This document shows positions 33,711-42,171 of a DNA stretch of 64,000 nt, one piece after another. The notes under the pieces are model-generated. The model had not been told where the DNA came from, searched no databases, and saw nothing but the letters and a program-made list of their open reading frames with translations. A program made the position numbers and the translations under genes. Numbering within the stretch: the stretch's first letter is position 1; every line of letters begins with the position of its first letter. Source of the DNA: Mucilaginibacter phenanthrenivorans (GTDB taxonomy: Bacteria; Bacteroidota; Bacteroidia; Sphingobacteriales; Sphingobacteriaceae); assembly GCF_024721155.1 (NCBI RefSeq), contig NZ_JAHVAP010000014.1, positions 62,001 through 126,000 on the forward strand, in the 5' to 3' direction.

Positions 33711-35165
33711 TCAGTCCTCCGGCCTCTCCCTTGCATCTGCCATTTTCACTATCCTCGGTTCAAATTTGGCGAGCACTTCCACCAGGTCGTGCTGGGCGGC
33801 CATAACGGCGTGGATGTCTTTGTAGGCCATCGGGGCCTCGTCTATGTCGCTGCCCATTAGGGTGATGCGTTTGTCGATCAGGTTGGCGGCAATGGCATCT
33901 TTATCCAGCGTTTTAAAGGCTGCGCTGCGGCTCATTAACCTGCCCGCACCGTGACTGGCGGAATTGATGCTCGCCGCGTCGCCCTTACCGCGCACCACAA
34001 AACCGGGTGTGCTCATGCTGCCGGGGATGATGCCGAGCACGCCTTCGCCGGCCGGGGTTGCGCCCTTGCGGTGTACCATAACTTCGGTGCCGTCGGCCAG
34101 CTGTTCCTTCCAGGCAAAATTGTGGTGGTTCTCAATCCGCATTAATGGCGAAAGGTTAAGCGCACGCGCAATTTTGTTATGGATCTCGTGGTGGTTGGCG
34201 CTGGCATATTCGCCGGCCAAATTCATGGCGATCCAGTATTCCTGTCCCTCGTCCTTATCCAAATCAAGCCATGCCAAATGCTTGGCTTCGGCAGGCAACT
34301 TAGTCTTGCTCATGGCGATCTTTGAATAATGATCTGCCACGCTCCCCCCAAATCCACGCGAACCGGAGTGCGACAACAAAGCCAAATACCTCCCCGCCGG
34401 GATGCCGTCCAAAGCGCCGTCGGCAATGGTGAGTTCGCCCCATTCCACAAAGTGGTTCCCGGTGCCGCTGGTGCCGAGCTGGGCATAAGCCTTATTCTTC
34501 AGGCTGCGGATCACCTTTGTTTCGCTCCACGCGCTGCTGTCAAACAACGAGCTGTCGTGGTACGATTTGGTGGTGCAGCCGATGCCAAAATAAGTATGCT
34601 CCAGCAGCATGTTCTGCAACTTGGCAGTTTCGGTGTCCACCGCTTCGGCAGGCAGGTCGAAAATGCTGAGGCACATGCGGCAGGCAATATCCACCCCAAC
34701 GGCAAAGGGAATAATGGTGTTTGCCGTGGTGGCCAGCACCCCGCCGATAGGCAGGCCGTAACCCTGGTGCGCATCGGGCATGAGGGCGCCGGCAACAGCT
34801 ACCGGCAATTTGACAGCTGTCTTCATCTGTGCCAGGGCGCCCACCTCAATATGTTCCAGTCCCCATACCGGGAAATCGGCAATCTCTTCCTTCAACTTAA
34901 AGTTGGTTCGCTGCTGTTTTAAAAACTTGCCGTCCTTACGCAGCTCAATAATGCTTTCGGCCAGGTTTTTAAACTTACCGCCCTTCTTTAAGGCGTAAGG
35001 CATCGGGTCGTCAATAAGCGCTTCCAAATTTGCCAGGATTTCGGGCTTGGCCATTACGCCGTGCTTCAGCAAACCATTCGCCACGCGACTGAATGCTTCT
35101 AATATTTTAACGTCGTTAATGCCGAGGGCGGTTAACTCGTTGTTGCTTACTTTTTCTTTTTCCAT
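33711..35165 (-). CDS. rtcB: RNA-splicing ligase RtcB family protein
   Basis: A 484-residue enzyme that joins RNA 2',3'-cyclic phosphate or 3'-phosphate ends to 5'-OH ends, using GTP and manganese. Metal-binding and active-site motifs are present: GVDIACRMCL, GTSGTGNHFVEWGEL, LLSHSGSRGFG, NHHNFAW and the guanylylated His in SASHGAGRLMSRS. The ATG at 35165 is used since the first nine residues of a longer frame are not family-like. It is divergent from a WYL regulator fused to an RNA 2'-phosphotransferase, so an inducible RNA-repair locus is likely. Confidence 0.92.
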   Translation of the reverse strand: MEKEKVSNNELTALGINDVKILEAFSRVANGLLKHGVMAKPEILANLEALIDDPMPYALKKGGKFKNLAESIIELRKDGKFLKQQRTNFKLKEEIADFPVWGLEHIEVGALAQMKTAVKLPVAVAGALMPDAHQGYGLPIGGVLATTANTIIPFAVGVDIACRMCLSIFDLPAEAVDTETAKLQNMLLEHTYFGIGCTTKSYHDSSLFDSSAWSETKVIRSLKNKAYAQLGTSGTGNHFVEWGELTIADGALDGIPAGRYLALLSHSGSRGFGGSVADHYSKIAMSKTKLPAEAKHLAWLDLDKDEGQEYWIAMNLAGEYASANHHEIHNKIARALNLSPLMRIENHHNFAWKEQLADGTEVMVHRKGATPAGEGVLGIIPGSMSTPGFVVRGKGDAASINSASHGAGRLMSRSAAFKTLDKDAIAANLIDKRITLMGSDIDEAPMAYKDIHAVMAAQHDLVEVLAKFEPRIVKMADARERPED

Positions 35166-35489
35166 TGTAGTATTCTTTTTTACCCTCAACATTTTTTACC
35201 CCTCTAAATCTCCGCTTATAAAGGGGAGACTTTGGGCTTCGCTTGTGGAGAGTTTGTTGTATTATTGATTCTTCTTCCTCGTTCGCCGGTGCCTCCCCTC
35301 CCTCAACTGAGGGAGGGGTCGGGGGAGGGTAAAATCGCCAGTGCTTGTGCCGACCTTCCCCCCCCTCTCACATTCAACACCACAAAAAAACACCCCTCCT
35401 GCGCAATCTATTTGCGCAGTAAAAAATAAATTAATAAATTTCAAAAATAATTCACTCATTCGCCAATTCACTCATTCACAAATTAAACT
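35166..35489 (+). other. Divergent control region between rtcB and the WYL-KptA gene
   Basis: 324 bases without a gene. A GC-rich hairpin, CCCCTCCCTC (35295-35304) with GAGGGAGGGG (35309-35318) and loop AACT, belongs to a dispersed intergenic repeat type. Short TTCACTCATT/CAATTCACTCATT repeats (about 35449-35478) lie just ahead of the GTG start. Regulator sites are expected here but none could be singled out. Confidence 0.5.
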
Positions 35490-37094
35490 GTGCCTGTTAA
35501 CCGCAACGCCCTTATCCGTTACCGCACCATCGATAGCTGCCTGCAAAACCGCTATAAAAAGTGGACGCTGGACGACCTGATCGAAGCCTGTGGCGACGCC
35601 ATTTACGAATACCAGGGAATTGATACCGGGGTGAGTCGGCGTACCATACAGGCCGATATAGAGATGATGCGCAGCAATAAGCTGGGTTATGAAGCGCCGA
35701 TAGTGGTGGTTGATAAGAAGTATTATACCTACGGCGACAAAAATTACAGCATCACCAACAGCCCGCTAAACCAGCAGGATATGCAGGTATTGAGCGAGGT
35801 ATCCGGCCTGTTAAAGCAATTCAAGGGCTTTAACCACTTCACCGATCTTAACGAAATGGTGAGCAAGCTGGAAGACAAGATCTATTCGCAAAAAAACCAA
35901 AGCACGCCGGTTATTGATTTCGAGAAGAATGACAACCTGAAGGGATTGGAATGGATCGAGGTGATCCGCAGGGCTATTGTGGCTAAGAAGGCGGTGTGCA
36001 TTTCCTACCAGTCGTTTAAGGCGCGGGAGGTAAGTAGTTTTTGTTTCAGTGCCTATTTGCTAAAGGAATACCGCAACCGCTGGTTTGTGCTGGGGGTTCA
36101 GCATAAACGGAACACCCTGCTCATGAACCTTGCTTTAGACAGGATCCACGCTATCCGGGAAGACGAAGAGGCCTACCTGGAAAACAAAACTATAGACCTG
36201 GCTACTTATTATAACGACGTGATCGGCGTTACAAAATCACCCAACCAGCGCGACTGTGAGGTGATCTTCTGGATAGATAATGCCAATGCGCCTTATGTAA
36301 TTACCAAGCCGCTGCACCATACGCAAAAATTATTAAAGGAAGTGCCTGACGGCAAGATCTTCAGCATCCGGGTGATCATGAATTTTGAGCTGGAGCGCGA
36401 GCTGCTGGGCTTCGGCGCCAAAATGCGGGTGCTGGGGCCGAGGATCCTGGTGAAGCAAATGAAGGCACAACTTTTGAAAACCCTGGAAAACTACAATATG
36501 GATGAGGCAATACCGAGGGCCGATAGCTTAAACTCATATGGTACGATGAGTGAAGGGGATACAACAACCGTTAGCAAGTTTTTAAGCCTGGTGTTAAGGC
36601 ACCGGCCGCAGCTGATCGGCATAGAACCGGACGAACAAGGCTGGGTAAATGTAGACGAACTGCTGCAGCAAGCTAAGGCCCACGGCAGGGACATCAGTCC
36701 GGAGCAGTTAAACCACGTGGTGGAAACCAATAATAAAAACCGCTTTGCCTTTGATGAAACCCGGCAGAAGATCCGCGCCAGCCAGGGGCATTCAATTGAC
36801 GTAGAGTTGGGCTACCAGCCGCAAATGCCTCCCGAGGTATTATACCACGGAACAGGAGAAAAATCTGTTCCATCTATTTTGGCCGGCGGATTAGAAAAGC
36901 GCAACCGGCAGCACGTACATTTAAGCAGGGACCGGGAAACTGCAACACAGGTTGGAGGCAGGCATGGCAAACCCGCAATATTTAATGTGCTCGCGGGGGA
37001 AATGCATAGGAACGGTTATATTTTCTACCTGTCGGAGAACAAGGTTTGGCTCACGGATGCTGTGCCTGCGCAGTTTTTAAAGTTGGTGGAGTAA
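35490..37094 (+). CDS. WYL-domain regulator fused to RNA 2'-phosphotransferase (KptA/Tpt1)
   Basis: One uninterrupted 534-residue frame starting at GTG. Residues 1-75 hold a DeoR-type helix-turn-helix (VSRRTIQADIEMM); about 150-345 a WYL ligand-binding domain (VCISYQSFKAR, RWFVLGVQHKR). Residues 353-534 are a complete KptA/Tpt1, which moves an internal RNA 2'-phosphate to NAD+. All four catalytic residues are visible: Arg370 and His371 (LVLRHRP), Arg429 (KIRASQGHS) and Arg491 (VGGRHGKP). An ATG sits exactly at the domain boundary (36546), so separate KptA could also be made. It is divergent from rtcB. The fusion would tie sensing to an RNA-repair enzyme; a recent loss of a stop between two genes is the alternative. 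Confidence 0.9.
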   Translation: MPVNRNALIRYRTIDSCLQNRYKKWTLDDLIEACGDAIYEYQGIDTGVSRRTIQADIEMMRSNKLGYEAPIVVVDKKYYTYGDKNYSITNSPLNQQDMQVLSEVSGLLKQFKGFNHFTDLNEMVSKLEDKIYSQKNQSTPVIDFEKNDNLKGLEWIEVIRRAIVAKKAVCISYQSFKAREVSSFCFSAYLLKEYRNRWFVLGVQHKRNTLLMNLALDRIHAIREDEEAYLENKTIDLATYYNDVIGVTKSPNQRDCEVIFWIDNANAPYVITKPLHHTQKLLKEVPDGKIFSIRVIMNFELERELLGFGAKMRVLGPRILVKQMKAQLLKTLENYNMDEAIPRADSLNSYGTMSEGDTTTVSKFLSLVLRHRPQLIGIEPDEQGWVNVDELLQQAKAHGRDISPEQLNHVVETNNKNRFAFDETRQKIRASQGHSIDVELGYQPQMPPEVLYHGTGEKSVPSILAGGLEKRNRQHVHLSRDRETATQVGGRHGKPAIFNVLAGEMHRNGYIFYLSENKVWLTDAVPAQFLKLVE

Positions 37095-37110
37095 TTATTA
37101 GAGAAGTAAA

Positions 37111-37284
37111 ATGGATAACCGCAACATCAGGCCCGAATGGGTGCCATCGGGTTATAGGGAGGAAAATAAGGAGCAGGCCGAAGTTGCCAAACCTGGCGAC
37201 GTAACATCATCAACCCAAAGCAAAGATCTTTCCAGGGAGCGAAAAGCCGGTAAAAGCTCCCCGCGAAAAATATACAAGCCTTGA
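37111..37284 (+). CDS. Small basic protein of 57 residues
   Basis: A short frame from an ATG 16 bases after the WYL-KptA stop to a TGA at 37282-37284. The protein starts MDNRNIRPEWVPSGYREENK and ends in a basic tail (SRERKAGKSSPRKIYKP). It is hydrophilic, probably disordered, and could bind RNA. Its spacing and orientation make it the likely last gene of the WYL-KptA operon. It ends three bases before the stop of the convergent RRM gene. It has no recognised family. Confidence 0.55.
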   Translation: MDNRNIRPEWVPSGYREENKEQAEVAKPGDVTSSTQSKDLSRERKAGKSSPRKIYKP

Positions 37285-37287
37285 TTC

Positions 37288-37614
37288 TTAAAACTGCTTC
37301 CTCGGGCGTTTTTTCCGCTCCTCGTCCCGCGGGCCGTTGAACTTGGAAACAAACCTCGGTTTTGGTGCGGGTTTATCCTCGCGGATCTTAACTGCCAATT
37401 CACGACCGCTTACTGTTGTGCCATCCAATGCTTCAACCGCACGTTCGGCACCCTCTTCACTAACCATCTCCAAAAAGGCATAGCCCTTACAGATCCTGGT
37501 TTTCTTGTCCCTCACAATCTTTATCGTACTAATGTCACCATGAAAGCCGACGAGCATCGCGATGTCGAGTTCCGTAAAATCAAGAGGAAAGCCTCCTACA
37601 AATAATTTGGTCAT
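37288..37614 (-). CDS. RRM-domain RNA-binding protein
   Basis: A 108-residue protein with one RNA recognition motif (residues 1-78). RNP2 is KLFVGGFPLD and RNP1 is CKGYAFLEM, with the usual aromatic residues. The last 25 residues are a basic tail (PRDEERKKRPRKQF). Such small RRM proteins are common in Bacteroidota and act as RNA chaperones or regulators. It is convergent with the RNA-repair operon. Confidence 0.92.
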   Translation of the reverse strand: MTKLFVGGFPLDFTELDIAMLVGFHGDISTIKIVRDKKTRICKGYAFLEMVSEEGAERAVEALDGTTVSGRELAVKIREDKPAPKPRFVSKFNGPRDEERKKRPRKQF

Positions 37615-37820
37615 AAATTATATAACAGTAATAGGACAAATATAGTACGTTGGCTGACAAAAGCTAGAAAATTAACATAAACTGATGCGGATCATTCCAT
37701 TGGCGGGTAAAACCCGGTCCCGGTAACTGTTTTTTTACTTCATTAACCCATCCTGCTAAAACTGAAGCGACAACGAATTCACAAAAAAGTGCTACTAAAA
37801 GTGCCCGGCCACTGCCCAAA

Positions 37821-40472
37821 TTATTCTCCAAATCCTGAATTTTCGCCGGCTTTACTATTGGCGCCGTCAATATTCCAACCGTTTACTAAAATATAAGGCG
37901 TTGCGCTCCCGGCATCCTTGTGCTCGTAGCTGCACTCAATTGTCCTGCTTTCGCCCGGCGCCAAGGTGATGTAGTTGTCTTCAAAAATAACAGGCAAAAT
38001 ATCTTCGCCGCCTTTTTCCTTCAAAGCCCTTATATGCACAAAAAATGCTACCGTTTTCCCTGTATTGGTTATGGTGATCTTGTGCGATGCTTCCTTTTCT
38101 GTTTTATTGGATGTATGACTTACGGTTAAAGTGGCCTTTGGCATATTACCCAGCGCACTATAATCTGCAAAGACAGATTGCGGCGTATAGTACCAGGTAG
38201 ATTTACCCCAGTTCAGCACATCCTTTTTGTCCGACAGCCAATACCAATTGATACTCTTAACCTCGCCATTGGCGTCCTTTAATTCCAATCGAACGAAATA
38301 AACGTCACTCATGCCGGCAACCTGGGGCAAAGTAAAACACAGTTTTGTGCCATCTGCACCCACGTCAGCTTTTGTTTCCTTCGTATATTTCAGTGTTCCG
38401 TCAAGGTTATAACCCGTTGCCTTTACCTGCAAACCGGTAAAAGGCTTCAACAAGGAATTGATAATGTTTACACTGTTGGATTTGTAAGAATACATCACAT
38501 GCAGCGGCTCCATGGATTTTTTCATCCCGAAATAGGTTCCTGCCGGATACAGGTAGTAATCGTAGGTGTGCCAGATCAAACTTGGCCATGGATTACTGAG
38601 CATCCACTGCACCACGCCTGTTGCGTTATTATATTTTTTCAAGCCATAACCCTCCATCATAGCGCGGTGCCCTTCATAGTTTTGCAGTTGGGCTTTTGCA
38701 AGGTAATCCGCCATATTTACGGGCGTTCCGTAACGGGCATAAAGCGCTATGTCGAAGATCTTAGTGTTACCGAACTGCATGGTGCCGCAATGATAGAGCC
38801 AGTCGAGGCTCTTGTTATTGATGGAATCCTTAGGCAAGAATTTGATCAAACTTTCATATGGCGGGATAGACGGCCCTGGCGAGATCTCTGTTGCGAAGCT
38901 CCATGCACCACCATACTTTGTTGTATCAGCCTCCCAATATGCAGGGGGCACGTAATCATAAGGACCGGCCATCTTCACCCCTGTTGGGCCGGAAATCTTC
39001 GACGCGGTTTCATTTGCACTGGCGATGGTTGGGTTGGGCCATTTCAGGTCGGCTTCAATTGCCAGCCAGTCGGCCTCCACCTTTTTTACGCGCGGCGGCA
39101 TATCGCTGCCGTTAAGCCAGATCAGCAACGACGGCTTATTGCGCAACCAGTACATTACGCTACTGTCTGACGACATGGCGATACTTCTTTTGGCGGCGTC
39201 CCATTTATCAGGATATTGCCATGCGCCGCAGCACATCCATCCCGTCATAACCAGCAAACCCTCCTTATCGCATATCGAATAAAAACTATCATCCTCCAGC
39301 TTGCCTTCCGAGCGGACAATGTTCATGTTCATATCTTTCACCAGTTTCAACTCCTGCTGCTGGCGCAATACCGACCTGCGCTGAAAAATATCCGGCGACC
39401 ATGCCGCACCGCGCAGCATAATAGGCTTACCGTTTACCACAAATTTCCTTGCCTTATTGTTATCAATCAATACTGAAGTAACCTGCCGGATGCCAAAGTT
39501 TTCAGTGAGCTCGTTACTTATCTTACCACCGGTAGTTAATGAAAGCTCAACCCTGTTTAACTCCGGCTTACCATATTGCCATGGCCACCAAATCCGGGGG
39601 TTCTTTATATTGAGCTGCGGGTAAGCAGCGGAACTAAATGTAACCTGCTTTTTCTGTCGCGGCAGCAAATGAACCTTTTGCTCAAAGCTGATATCGCCAT
39701 TAATTTTCCCCTTAACTATCGCGTCCTGCGGGGCATCGGTATAATTTACTGCCATGGCATCAACCGACAAATGCGCCACAGCCAATGAGGGCAAATCAAA
39801 CTTTGTAGTAACCAAAGGATACTCCACACCAACCTTACGATAAGTTTTTATTTCCACATTATTGATGATACCGTTGTTGAAATCGGGTGGATAATGGATC
39901 CAATCGGCGTAGTCAATAGCAAGATCGCCTTCACCCTTGTTAGGATTAAACGGACGTTTTACTTCGATGGCCAATACATTTTCACCGGTGTATTTTATAT
40001 TTTTGGTGATATCAAGCTCTATGATGCGGAACGGGCCGATGATCTGCGTTGAATCCGCTATCAATTTCCCATTGAGCCAAACATTTGCCTTGTAGTTTAT
40101 TCCCTGCAGCTTAAGCACCACATTTTTGCCACTTTCCGCTTCGGGGAGTTTAAACTCTCTACGAAACCACCAGGGCTTGTCCAGCCGGGCATCATTTAAT
40201 TTTTCAAAGTTCCTGCTATAAAAAGGATCAAAATCATACACTTTATTGGCAATTAAACCGGCTATAACCGTTGTTGGCACACTTACCCTATACCATTTAT
40301 CGGCTTTAAAATTCCCCGTCGAAATCTGGCTACCCTTCGAAGCATCCGTAATTGCCGATTGCATGTTCCAATCGTTTTTTAACAACTGCCGGTAGCTTTC
40401 TGTCGCTTCATCCTGGCTAAAAGCATATTGGCAACTGATGCCCAGAAAAACAAGAAGTATGATTTTTTTCAT
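37821..40472 (-). CDS. Secreted GH2 glycosidase, exo-beta-D-glucosaminidase-like
   Basis: An 883-residue enzyme with signal peptide (about 1-19). A jelly-roll sugar-binding domain (about 40-210) is followed by immunoglobulin-like and TIM-barrel domains with MRGAAWSPDIFQRR. The acid/base motif is WLNGSDMPP with Asp, and the nucleophile Glu is in TEISPGPSIPP, as in exo-beta-D-glucosaminidases, rather than the NE pair of GH2 galactosidases and mannosidases. It would trim glucosamine from chitosan-type chains. It stands alone, without SusC/D genes. 37615-37820 shows no supported gene. Confidence 0.82.
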   Translation of the reverse strand: MKKIILLVFLGISCQYAFSQDEATESYRQLLKNDWNMQSAITDASKGSQISTGNFKADKWYRVSVPTTVIAGLIANKVYDFDPFYSRNFEKLNDARLDKPWWFRREFKLPEAESGKNVVLKLQGINYKANVWLNGKLIADSTQIIGPFRIIELDITKNIKYTGENVLAIEVKRPFNPNKGEGDLAIDYADWIHYPPDFNNGIINNVEIKTYRKVGVEYPLVTTKFDLPSLAVAHLSVDAMAVNYTDAPQDAIVKGKINGDISFEQKVHLLPRQKKQVTFSSAAYPQLNIKNPRIWWPWQYGKPELNRVELSLTTGGKISNELTENFGIRQVTSVLIDNNKARKFVVNGKPIMLRGAAWSPDIFQRRSVLRQQQELKLVKDMNMNIVRSEGKLEDDSFYSICDKEGLLVMTGWMCCGAWQYPDKWDAAKRSIAMSSDSSVMYWLRNKPSLLIWLNGSDMPPRVKKVEADWLAIEADLKWPNPTIASANETASKISGPTGVKMAGPYDYVPPAYWEADTTKYGGAWSFATEISPGPSIPPYESLIKFLPKDSINNKSLDWLYHCGTMQFGNTKIFDIALYARYGTPVNMADYLAKAQLQNYEGHRAMMEGYGLKKYNNATGVVQWMLSNPWPSLIWHTYDYYLYPAGTYFGMKKSMEPLHVMYSYKSNSVNIINSLLKPFTGLQVKATGYNLDGTLKYTKETKADVGADGTKLCFTLPQVAGMSDVYFVRLELKDANGEVKSINWYWLSDKKDVLNWGKSTWYYTPQSVFADYSALGNMPKATLTVSHTSNKTEKEASHKITITNTGKTVAFFVHIRALKEKGGEDILPVIFEDNYITLAPGESRTIECSYEHKDAGSATPYILVNGWNIDGANSKAGENSGFGE

Positions 40473-40606
40473 TTCAATGTTAAATAAGGGCCAAAGCCGT
40501 TTGATGGCGGGTTTTATTAATGGTTCACAATTTTAATAAAATAATACCGTAAACTTTTTTTCGTCAGCGTCTTTTTACGACCTTCGCCCACTACAAACGT
40601 ACTACT

Positions 40607-41191
40607 ATGAAGGCTATCTGTGTTTTTTGCGGCGCCAACTTTAACGGCGATCCCGTACTGCTCCAGGCCATCGAACAACTTGCCGAGATTATGGTGAGCC
40701 GGAATATCACCCTTGTATATGGCGGCGGCAAGGTTGGAGTGATGGGCCTCCTGGCCGATGCTATTTTGAGTAAGGGCGGGGAAGCCGTTGGTGTTATCCC
40801 GCAATTTTTACTGGATAAGGAAGTGGGCCATCCTGGTTTAACCAAACTGCACATCGTTGATAACATGCACCAGCGCAAGCAAATGATGAACGACCTGTGC
40901 GATGGCATCATCATGCTGCCCGGCGGCTTTGGCACGCTCGAAGAATTCTTTGAGGTACTAACCTGGCTGCAACTTGGGTTGCATAGTCACCCGGTGGGCA
41001 TTTTGAACGTAAACGGTTTTTATGATCTGTTACTTCAGCAAATGGACCTAATGGTTGATCAAAAGTTTTTGAAGCCGGCAAACCGTAAGTTAGTTTTAAC
41101 ATCTGGCGATGCTGTTGAGCTGGTTAATTTGATGGATAGTATTGAGATTAAGCCAGACGAGGTTTGGTTCAGGGATATGAATTTGACTTAG
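40607..41191 (+). CDS. LOG family protein (TIGR00730)
   Basis: A 194-residue Rossmann-like protein with the family signatures GGGKVGVMGLLADA and PGGFGTLEEFFE. LOG enzymes release cytokinin bases from their nucleotides; in bacteria many act as nucleotide 5'-monophosphate phosphoribohydrolases. The neighbours give no further clue. It overlaps the convergent zeta-toxin-like gene by four bases. Confidence 0.88.
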   Translation: MKAICVFCGANFNGDPVLLQAIEQLAEIMVSRNITLVYGGGKVGVMGLLADAILSKGGEAVGVIPQFLLDKEVGHPGLTKLHIVDNMHQRKQMMNDLCDGIIMLPGGFGTLEEFFEVLTWLQLGLHSHPVGILNVNGFYDLLLQQMDLMVDQKFLKPANRKLVLTSGDAVELVNLMDSIEIKPDEVWFRDMNLT

Positions 41192-41910
41192 GACAAAAGC
41201 TTTTTTACAGTATCTGATATATTATCACTCATTACTATTTTATTGTTATGTTTTTCGAGGGTGATTGCAAAGCCATCTGAATTATTAACAATATAAGCAT
41301 CATCCGCTATCTCTAGGGCTTTCGGTAACAACGCAAATGAGCGTTCATATCTGCTTCTTATTACTTCCGGGTTCACATTGTGTAAACCCATCAACGCTCT
41401 AAGCCCAACCCTCATTATATTCAATTCCGGATTATCAGTGTAAACAAAATACAAATAGGTCTTGTATCCCTTAGATTTTGCTATTCCTAATAAATCGACT
41501 TTCGATTCATGTGACATTACTGTTTCATAACAAAAAGATTGACCGGTTTCCAGAAGCTTCTCAACCAGAAAAGAAGCAATAAATGATGCATGATAGGAAT
41601 TTATCTCGTTTTTAGGGAACGCGAATTTCAATATTCCTGCTTTTATATTAATCTTATCTAAAAAGATCGATTCCTTAATCTTTTCATGAAACAAGGTGGA
41701 AGATTTAATATGATCAATAAAATCCTTTTGGGAGACGCTTACACGGTAGGCATTAAAGTTAAAACGAGAATTTGCTTTTATTTCCCGCTCGTAACGATCT
41801 GCATTAATATATAGCTCTGTGTGAATCGAGCCGTTACTTCTAAGATATTCAAAAAGAGAAGTCTTTCCTGAACCATTAGGCCCTGCGAACATCCGAAATT
41901 TAGGAGGCAT
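41188..41910 (-). CDS. Zeta-toxin-like P-loop kinase
   Basis: A 240-residue protein with Walker A FAGPNGSGKTSLFEYLR, YINADRYEREI after it, and the SFCYETVMSHESK segment, all in the order of zeta toxins and their relatives. Zeta toxins phosphorylate UDP-N-acetylglucosamine and so stop wall synthesis. Many such chromosomal proteins are uncharacterised and may have other substrates. A 64-residue partner starts three bases upstream. Confidence 0.8.
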   Translation of the reverse strand: MPPKFRMFAGPNGSGKTSLFEYLRSNGSIHTELYINADRYEREIKANSRFNFNAYRVSVSQKDFIDHIKSSTLFHEKIKESIFLDKINIKAGILKFAFPKNEINSYHASFIASFLVEKLLETGQSFCYETVMSHESKVDLLGIAKSKGYKTYLYFVYTDNPELNIMRVGLRALMGLHNVNPEVIRSRYERSFALLPKALEIADDAYIVNNSDGFAITLEKHNNKIVMSDNISDTVKKLLS

Positions 41911-41913
41911 TTA

Positions 41914-42108
41914 TTATAGAGAAACTTGTAATTCCTTCAATCGTTCCTGGGTAGCTATTTCTGTGTGTTTATCGGGAAACACCAACGTAACCACTCCATC
42001 TCTTAACACAGCATAGGGTAAATGATTCCTAAAAGCCTTTCTTTTGGCGGGTAAATCCGCGCCTTTGATAGCCTCTTCAAAATTTTCTATATCTACTGCT
42101 ATTTTCAT
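41914..42108 (-). CDS. Small antitoxin-like partner of the zeta-type kinase
   Basis: A 64-residue charged protein (KIAVDIENFEEAIKGADLPA; HTEIATQERLKELQVSL). No known antitoxin family is recognised. Three bases separate it from the kinase gene and it lies first in the pair, as antitoxins usually do. The role is inferred from position only. Confidence 0.6.
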   Translation of the reverse strand: MKIAVDIENFEEAIKGADLPAKRKAFRNHLPYAVLRDGVVTLVFPDKHTEIATQERLKELQVSL

Positions 42109-42171
42109 CTTACTAAATTACAAATAAAATTATAGAATGTTTATTACAAACACCAGCCTTATTTATAATGG

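Noticed and set aside
34329..34922. 197-codon plus-strand frame inside rtcB
   Set aside because: It is antisense to conserved RtcB active-site coding sequence, so it is a shadow frame.
37664..37870. 68-codon minus-strand frame next to the GH2 gene
   Set aside because: It overlaps the end of the GH2 gene in another frame and has no promoter or recognisable content.
38499..39170. 223-codon plus-strand frame inside the GH2 gene
   Set aside because: Antisense to conserved GH2 sequence with no promoter of its own.
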